A stretch of 11,288 bases of DNA from Bacteroidota bacterium (GTDB lineage: Bacteria; Bacteroidota; Bacteroidia; Chitinophagales; LD1): contig JAQBNQ010000031.1 in the NCBI GenBank assembly GCA_028288545.1, positions 1-11,288 on the forward strand, given 5' to 3'. The notes under the pieces were generated by a model, which did no database searches, was not told the origin of the DNA, and was given only the letters and a program-made list of their open reading frames with translations. Each line of letters begins with the position of its first letter. The first letter of the stretch is position 1. Made by a program: the position numbers and the translations under genes. Of the stretch, positions 7,083-11,288 are shown piece by piece.

Positions 7083-10051
7083 TTGGGGGGATTTTGTTCG
7101 AAATATAATATTACCAGCGTTCCTTCGCCTTGTCCGCCGGCATTTTTCTTGTCAATTATTTCAATCTTCATTTTTTTTCCGGCGTTCATATTGTTCATCG
7201 CCTCAATACGGTCGTTGGATATTTTCATGCCCTTAGACTGATACTCAATATGCATATCTGTTTTTAATAAAGCCGACATTTCCCTGCCCACACCGTTATC
7301 TTCAATTTCACACACCAAAAAATTATTCCGTTTTGAAAAAGAAATGGACAAGGCACCATCATTCTCCTTTTTATAGCGCAGGCCATGACGGATTGCGTTT
7401 TCGATAAACGGCTGCGTTAACATTACCGGAATATAAATATGAGGCTTGTCAATTTCGGCTGCGCAGGTGATGGCATATGAAAATTTTCCGTTAAAGCGCA
7501 TTTGCTCCAACTGAATGTAATTCTCGAGGTATTGAATTTCGCTGTCAATAGAAATAACATTGCTTTCGGAGTTATCGAGTGTTTTTCTTACCAGTTTTGA
7601 AAAGCTGATCAAATATTTATTTGCTGATTCAGCATCCTCGGAATTTATATAATGCTGAATAGCAGTAAGGCTATTAAAAATAAAATGCGGATTCATTTGC
7701 GAGCGAAGCGCCTGCTGTTCAAGTCCTGCTATTTTATCCTTAAGCCCGCTTAGGGTCCGTTCGTTTTTTTGCTTCCGGAAAAACCACCAGCGCGTTGTAA
7801 TATAGATGATAAAGGCAAAAACCGAACCGGCCATAAGCATAAACCACCAATGCAAATAAAAAGGCGGCGTTATCCTAAAACCAATACTTGCCGGATTAGC
7901 CGAAGCGCGACCCGATCTATCCAGGGCTTCTACCACAAAAGTATAGTCGCCATCGCGCAGCGATTTTAATTCAACCTTGTTTGCGTTGGTATATGCCCAG
8001 TTATCGTCGGAACCTATCAACTTGTACCGGTAGTCTATTTCCCCATTGTTTACAAAGGATAAACCGGTAAACCGGATGGTGATATTGTTTTGCGAGTAAG
8101 GGAAGGTGTAGTTCATTCTTACCGGGGTGTCTACATTGTTAATAGCAACTCCGGTAATATAGACCTGTGGAGCGGTACCGGTGGTTGCATTGTAAAAATT
8201 AAACACCGAAACACCTTTTGCAGTAGCAGCATAAACGAATGAATCGCGCACATACACATCGTTCACGTCATCGTCGGCAAGTCCATCGGCGGTGTTGAAA
8301 GGGCTTATACTTTTTATAATAACCGAATCGGCTTTAAGTGTGTATTCAATCTTGTTGATGCCTTTGTTGGTAGCTACCCATAAATTATTTTTACCGTCTA
8401 CAAATACCGAACGGCACATAACGCCGGAAAAAGACCGGTCAGATTCGTGATTAATATTCGCAATTACCTTGCCGTTTTTATAGCCGATTATTCCATTAGA
8501 TGAGGTAGCTATCCAAATAATGTTTTCGACAGATACGGCCATGCAAGTAATCCTTTTTTTAAGCAATTCGTTACTATAACCTATAAAGCGCATGGAGTCT
8601 TCCCAAATATACAGGCCGTTAATGCCACCACAATACAGAATACCGGATTGGTCCTCACACAAAGCAGTAACCCTTTGGTGCACGTTTATTTCTGTAAAAT
8701 CAAAGGGCGCTGTTTTACTCGCAAATGCAATGCCTGACACCGCCCCAAGCACCACTTTATTGCGCTTTGCCGAAATGATCATTGACTTATTAGGCGTGTA
8801 GTTATTTTCTGACAACAGAATCCTGCGAGTGGGATCATAAATAAAAAAACCGGCATCGCTGATAAAATAAATGAAGCCGTTGTAATAAATTATTTTCCGC
8901 GATTTGCTAAAAGAAGATAAGCTGCTTTTGACGGCGGTACCTTCAATATGGTTATGATGGAAACACTGGATAGCGCCTTTGGAGTCACCTATCCATATCC
9001 TATCCGAATCATCAACACAAATACATCCTGCGTTTTCATCATTCAGACCGGCGTTGTGGTCAATGGTGAGGGAGTTTTCGGGGTGATAAAAGAACACTCC
9101 GTTGTCTGCCGTAGCGACCCAGACATTGTTATCCCGGTCCTTAAAAAGCGTTTTTGAATGATTGGGAATAAGAGAAATGACGGGGTTTGGTCCAAGAGGA
9201 TCATCTATCAGATAAACGCCAAGGTTGACGGCAGATACAAACAGCCTGTTTTTTATCCATATCAGGTTATTGCCCTGTGAAGAATTGGAGTTTTGACTAA
9301 ATGAGTTTCCTTTTACACCCAGTGTTTTTATTAAACTGAAAGTGTAATTGGGTAGGCGCTTATATATCTTTATACTGTCGCGGATAAAAACATAAATATT
9401 GTTTTGCCACATTCCGAAAGAGCTTTGGTTTTGTGGGTTTGCAGCAATAACGTAGGTGGCAACCAGTGAGTCGCGCCTGAACTGATAAATATTATTGAGG
9501 GTATAAACATTAAAGTTACCATCGCTTATATCTTCTATCCAACGTATTTGCTCCTGGCTGGCAAACCCCGGGAATTCGTGGACCTGATTACCCGAAACCC
9601 TAACCAGTTTCCTGGCATAAAACCAACAACGGTTTTTTCGGCCGGGAATAAAGCTTATAAAATCCTCGGTGGGCAAATTAGACAGGGTTTTAAGCAGCGT
9701 ATCATTTTTTGCGGTGAACACCTGGCCGTTTTTTATATAGCTTAAGTTTTTATTGTAGGAGGTTATCCATAGCCTTCCTGTTGAATCCGTACACAGGCCT
9801 AAAATTTCATTATCGGGCAGGCCATCTTTAGTGCTGTATGTTTTAAATTCTGCCCCATCAAAACGCACCAGGCCGGCTTCGGTGCCAAACCAGATAAATC
9901 CGTCAAGGTCTTGCGTAATGGCGTAAACGGTGGAAGCAGGCAGGCCTTCTTTAACGCCGTAATGCTTTAGCCCGGCCAATTGAGCCAATAACGAATTGCC
10001 AATAAATAAGCAACAGAAAAAAAAGCATATGATACGGGGGGCGCGTCTCAT
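7079..10051 (-). CDS. Propeller/Y_Y_Y-domain LytS-type sensor histidine kinase
   Basis: This 990-residue membrane sensor kinase is the first gene of the operon with the LytTR regulator. Residues 1-23 are a signal peptide, so the sensor region lies in the periplasm. Residues about 30-620 carry Reg_prop-type propeller repeats; clear blades are GLPASTVYAITQDLDGFIWFG (split around 36-56), GLPDNEILGLCTDSTGRLW (77-95), NNVWVATADNGVF (308-320) and NNLWVATNKGI (555-565). A stretch at about 110-300 is degenerate. A Y_Y_Y domain (about 655-727, RYKLIGSDDNWAYT) precedes one membrane segment (about 733-753) and a short coiled coil (about 760-783). The His_kinase (LytS/YehU) domain has phospho-acceptor H789 in QMNPHFIFNS, followed by an HATPase with N885 in PFIENAIRHG and EDNGVG (917-922). 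The layout is like a hybrid two-component sensor of Bacteroidota, but with no fused receiver or AraC domain; output is through the separate regulator. The ligand is unknown and no Sus-type transport genes are adjacent. Confidence 0.95.
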   Translation of the reverse strand: MRRAPRIICFFFCCLFIGNSLLAQLAGLKHYGVKEGLPASTVYAITQDLDGFIWFGTEAGLVRFDGAEFKTYSTKDGLPDNEILGLCTDSTGRLWITSYNKNLSYIKNGQVFTAKNDTLLKTLSNLPTEDFISFIPGRKNRCWFYARKLVRVSGNQVHEFPGFASQEQIRWIEDISDGNFNVYTLNNIYQFRRDSLVATYVIAANPQNQSSFGMWQNNIYVFIRDSIKIYKRLPNYTFSLIKTLGVKGNSFSQNSNSSQGNNLIWIKNRLFVSAVNLGVYLIDDPLGPNPVISLIPNHSKTLFKDRDNNVWVATADNGVFFYHPENSLTIDHNAGLNDENAGCICVDDSDRIWIGDSKGAIQCFHHNHIEGTAVKSSLSSFSKSRKIIYYNGFIYFISDAGFFIYDPTRRILLSENNYTPNKSMIISAKRNKVVLGAVSGIAFASKTAPFDFTEINVHQRVTALCEDQSGILYCGGINGLYIWEDSMRFIGYSNELLKKRITCMAVSVENIIWIATSSNGIIGYKNGKVIANINHESDRSFSGVMCRSVFVDGKNNLWVATNKGINKIEYTLKADSVIIKSISPFNTADGLADDDVNDVYVRDSFVYAATAKGVSVFNFYNATTGTAPQVYITGVAINNVDTPVRMNYTFPYSQNNITIRFTGLSFVNNGEIDYRYKLIGSDDNWAYTNANKVELKSLRDGDYTFVVEALDRSGRASANPASIGFRITPPFYLHWWFMLMAGSVFAFIIYITTRWWFFRKQKNERTLSGLKDKIAGLEQQALRSQMNPHFIFNSLTAIQHYINSEDAESANKYLISFSKLVRKTLDNSESNVISIDSEIQYLENYIQLEQMRFNGKFSYAITCAAEIDKPHIYIPVMLTQPFIENAIRHGLRYKKENDGALSISFSKRNNFLVCEIEDNGVGREMSALLKTDMHIEYQSKGMKISNDRIEAMNNMNAGKKMKIEIIDKKNAGGQGEGTLVILYFEQNPPK

Positions 10052-10189
10052 GCCCTTAAAAGTAAACCATTATTCAACTTTGCATAAAAACGGGGAGCGG
10101 GTTTTTGTTGGATTGTGCACGGTAGCTGCCGAAAATGACGCGGAATTAGGGTGATGTAGCGCAGTTATACAATATTACCAACGATCGCT

Positions 10190-10225
10190 AAAAACAGAAC
10201 GCCCGCCTGAACGGAACGGGCAGGC
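10190..10225 (-). terminator. Probable terminator of the VOC-protein gene
   Basis: Read on the minus strand, GCCTGCC (10225-10219) pairs with GGCGGGC (10207-10201) to give a seven-pair stem with one T-G wobble and an 11-base loop. Five T residues (10194-10190) follow after a six-base gap. On the plus strand the wobble becomes a C-A mismatch, so the structure favours minus-strand transcripts, matching the gene ending at 10334. The gap before the T run and the distance from the stop (about 110 bases) weaken the call. Confidence 0.4.
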
Positions 10226-10232
10226 TGATTTA

Positions 10233-10259
10233 TTATGATTTTTATGATTGGTTATGATA
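10233..10259. repeat. Short AT-rich direct-repeat cluster (TTATGATT)
   Basis: TTATGATT occurs at 10233-10240 and 10242-10249, and TTATGATA at 10252-10259, at 9- and 10-base steps. On the minus strand this reads as repeated AATCATAA leading straight into the hairpin at 10225-10201. It lies in the 282-base gap between the VOC gene and the sensor kinase, which otherwise shows no gene. It may be a protein-binding array or part of a dispersed intergenic repeat; which one cannot be told from one copy. Confidence 0.55.
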
Positions 10260-10333
10260 ATATGTGATACTGGCCGTAACAGTAGGGAGAGGCATGATGA
10301 TTTTCTTAGCGGATTTCTTTAAGGCCAGTAGTA

Positions 10334-10711
10334 CTATACGGGCTGTAACATTCCAAATATGTTACCATCCAGGTCTTTGCCGTAGGCGAGTTTGCCTACA
10401 CCGGGTACGTCCATTTTATCGAGGGCGATGGTGCCGCCGGCTTTTTTTACTTTTTCCATGGAGGCGTCCAAATCATCTACCTGAACAGTGCATACAAATG
10501 CATTTACTGCTTGTCCTTCAACGGGTACTTCGCCGCGGCGCGGGTTCATGCCGCCGTTAATGCCCGGTTCTTTATCGCCGGTGGTTATTAAGCGGTAGTT
10601 ACCCATTTGCGGACCCATGTCTTTTATGTCCCAGTCGAAAACCTGCTGGTAAAATTTTTGCATGGCATCCTGGTTTTTTGCATGGATTTCGAAGTGGATT
10701 ATGCGGTTCAT
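10334..10711 (-). CDS. VOC-superfamily (glyoxalase/bleomycin-resistance fold) protein
   Basis: This is a small cytoplasmic protein of 125 residues, the normal size for a single-domain vicinal-oxygen-chelate protein. It begins MNRIIHFEIHAKN, with DAMQKFYQQVFDWDI (15-29) as the first beta-alpha-beta unit, VQVDDLDASMEKVKKAGG (76-93) as the second, and DLDGNIFGMLQP (113-124) as the family's end motif. H6 is at a usual metal-ligand site, but the last ligand position is a Gln (Q123) rather than Glu, so metal binding and enzyme activity cannot be predicted. I chose the ATG at 10711 because family similarity begins there. The frame can be extended to 10771, but the extra 20 residues look unrelated and would start upstream of the likely promoter. 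It appears to be a single-gene unit between two terminators. Substrate unknown. Confidence 0.87.
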   Translation of the reverse strand: MNRIIHFEIHAKNQDAMQKFYQQVFDWDIKDMGPQMGNYRLITTGDKEPGINGGMNPRRGEVPVEGQAVNAFVCTVQVDDLDASMEKVKKAGGTIALDKMDVPGVGKLAYGKDLDGNIFGMLQPV

Positions 10712-10737
10712 ATAAGTTTGGGGATCTGGTGAGGGAG

Positions 10738-10768
10738 TGAAGGTATTTAATGCACATGAAAGAAACAA
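10738..10768 (-). promoter_or_regulatory. Possible promoter of the VOC-protein gene
   Basis: On the minus strand, TTG (10768-10766) stands 20 bases before TACCTTCA (10745-10738), which matches four of the six fixed positions of the Bacteroidota -7 element TAnnTTTG. The implied start of transcription near 10732 would leave a leader of about 20 bases before the ATG at 10711. This supports the shorter protein start. The -7 match is only partial. Confidence 0.3.
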
Positions 10769-10795
10769 CACTGCCCGAATGGAAAGGGTAGTGTT
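10767..10795 (+). other. Hairpin between recQ and the VOC gene
   Basis: AACACTGCCC (10767-10776) pairs with GGGTAGTGTT (10786-10795), giving ten pairs with one G-T wobble on the plus strand and an A-C mismatch on the minus strand, around a nine-base loop. It has no proper T run on the plus strand and overlaps the suggested -33 element of the VOC promoter. It may be an operator-like site or a remnant; no function can be assigned. Confidence 0.45.
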
Positions 10796-10814
10796 TCAGT
10801 TATAATTATGCAAC

Positions 10815-10849
10815 AAAAAACCCCGGCATCTCAAGATGCGCGGGGTTTT
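10815..10849 (-). terminator. Intrinsic terminator of recQ
   Basis: CCCCGGCATC (10821-10830) and GATGC-G-CGGGG (10835-10845) form a ten-pair stem with one bulged G and a TCAA loop. On the minus strand it is followed by six T residues (10820-10815), about 40 bases beyond the recQ stop. The plus strand has four T residues after the stem, so it may also work in that direction. Confidence 0.9.
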
Positions 10850-10857
10850 GTATTCCA

Positions 10858-10889
10858 TTCACTAATTCGCTAATCGCCCAATTCACTAA
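10858..10889. repeat. Degenerate 8-base tandem repeat at the recQ 3' end
   Basis: Four abutting octamers read TTCACTAA (10858-10865), TTCGCTAA (10866-10873), TCGCCCAA (10874-10881) and TTCACTAA (10882-10889). The first and last are identical, inside an 11-base direct repeat (10857-10867 and 10881-10891). The last unit contains the recQ stop codon (10888-10886) and the array lies just before the terminator. Confidence 0.6.
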
Positions 10890-11288
10890 TTGGCAAGTTC
10901 ACTCATAAACTTAATCCTCACCAAATGTATATTCTCCGGTTCAACATCATCACCTTTAAATTCTTCAAAGGCAGTGTCTATGCTATCGGTTTCGGCAGTG
11001 CGGAAGTAGTCGTAGATGTAGCCGATTAGCTCTTCATCCAAAATGTCGTTGAGGTAGTAATCAATATTCACCTTGGTGCCGCTGTTGACGATGGTTTCAA
11101 TTTCGTCAATTAAAACACCGCGTTTCATGTTCAGCATTTTAGCTATTTCGTCAATACTGATACGCTTATCAATTGCCTGGATGATGCGCACCTTATCGCC
11201 GCTTTTGTTGGCAACGCTTTTTACTACAAAATCAAATGGGCGTTCAATGTCGTTGTCCTCAACATATTTTTTAATCAGCTCGATGAAC
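10886..11288 (-). CDS. recQ: ATP-dependent DNA helicase RecQ, C-terminal fragment (5' part outside window)
   Basis: The frame is open to the window edge, giving about 134 residues of the C-terminus; the GTG at 11191 is internal. The fragment begins FIELIKKYVEDNDIERP and includes FVVKSVANKSGDK, IIQAIDKRISIDEIAKML, ETIVNSGTKVNIDYYLND and an ending close to IRLxRIKFxSExAN. This is the tail of Bacteroidota RecQ, with the helix-turn-helix region that follows the HRDC domain. RecQ unwinds DNA 3' to 5' in recombination and repair. The helicase core and zinc-binding domains are not in the window. The frame is intact to the TAG stop, and the gene is followed by an intrinsic terminator. The family identification is by recognition of this conserved tail, without sight of the helicase motifs. 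Confidence 0.85.
   Translation of the reverse strand, partial: FIELIKKYVEDNDIERPFDFVVKSVANKSGDKVRIIQAIDKRISIDEIAKMLNMKRGVLIDEIETIVNSGTKVNIDYYLNDILDEELIGYIYDYFRTAETDSIDTAFEEFKGDDVEPENIHLVRIKFMSELAN

Noticed and set aside
6880..7236. 118-codon plus-strand open frame across the kinase/regulator junction
   Set aside because: It is antisense to two well-supported genes with conserved catalytic motifs.
10052..10130. LytTR-type binding repeats upstream of the kinase gene
   Set aside because: One near-match (AAAGTTGAA on the minus strand) has no partner at the required 21-22 base period.
10264..10560. 98-codon plus-strand open frame
   Set aside because: It runs antisense to the VOC gene, is rich in Arg/Cys and resembles nothing known.
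10712..10771. Longer N-terminus for the VOC protein
   Set aside because: The 20 extra residues show no family similarity and begin upstream of the possible promoter; the ATG at 10711 starts the conserved domain.

Overview
The window looks like chromosomal DNA from a member of the Bacteroidota, most likely a Sphingobacteriales/Chitinophagales-type genome (lineage inferred, not proven). The signs are a secreted protein with a type IX secretion (T9SS) C-terminal sorting domain, a propeller/Y_Y_Y sensor histidine kinase paired with a LytTR response regulator, the Bacteroidota form of the RecQ C-terminus, absence of clear Shine-Dalgarno sequences, and moderate GC. No rRNA, tRNA, CRISPR array, transposase or phage gene was seen.

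Layout. Positions 2-613 (+) are the 3' part of a UbiA-family membrane prenyltransferase cut by the window edge. Positions 708-2852 (+) encode a 714-residue cytoplasmic protein with a SUKH (SMI1/KNR4)-like N-terminus, an unrecognised middle and a C-terminal leucine-rich-repeat solenoid. Positions 2853-3208 hold a doubtful small minus-strand ORF. Positions 3209-6244 (+) encode a 1011-residue exported protein: signal peptide, IgGFc-binding-like domain, Ig-like domain, three cysteine-patterned tandem modules and a T9SS sorting domain. It is closed by a strong intrinsic terminator. Convergent to it, on the minus strand, is a two-gene signalling operon: a 990-residue sensor kinase (10051 to 7079), then its LytTR response regulator (7082 to 6327), joined by an ATGA stop/start overlap.

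The remainder is also minus strand. A 282-base intergenic stretch (10052-10333) carries a hairpin and a short AT-rich direct-repeat cluster. It is followed by a small VOC/glyoxalase-fold protein (10711 to 10334) and the 3' end of recQ (11288 to 10886), which has its own strong terminator and a degenerate 8-base tandem repeat running into its stop codon.

The kinase and regulator clearly work together: external ligand sensed by the propeller, phosphorelay, then LytTR control of unknown promoters. No functional link between the remaining genes can be shown from sequence. The least expected items are the SUKH-like/LRR fusion, the three-fold Gly/Cys-patterned module in the T9SS protein, and the two small intergenic repeat clusters. 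I did not find a convincing new multi-gene system.
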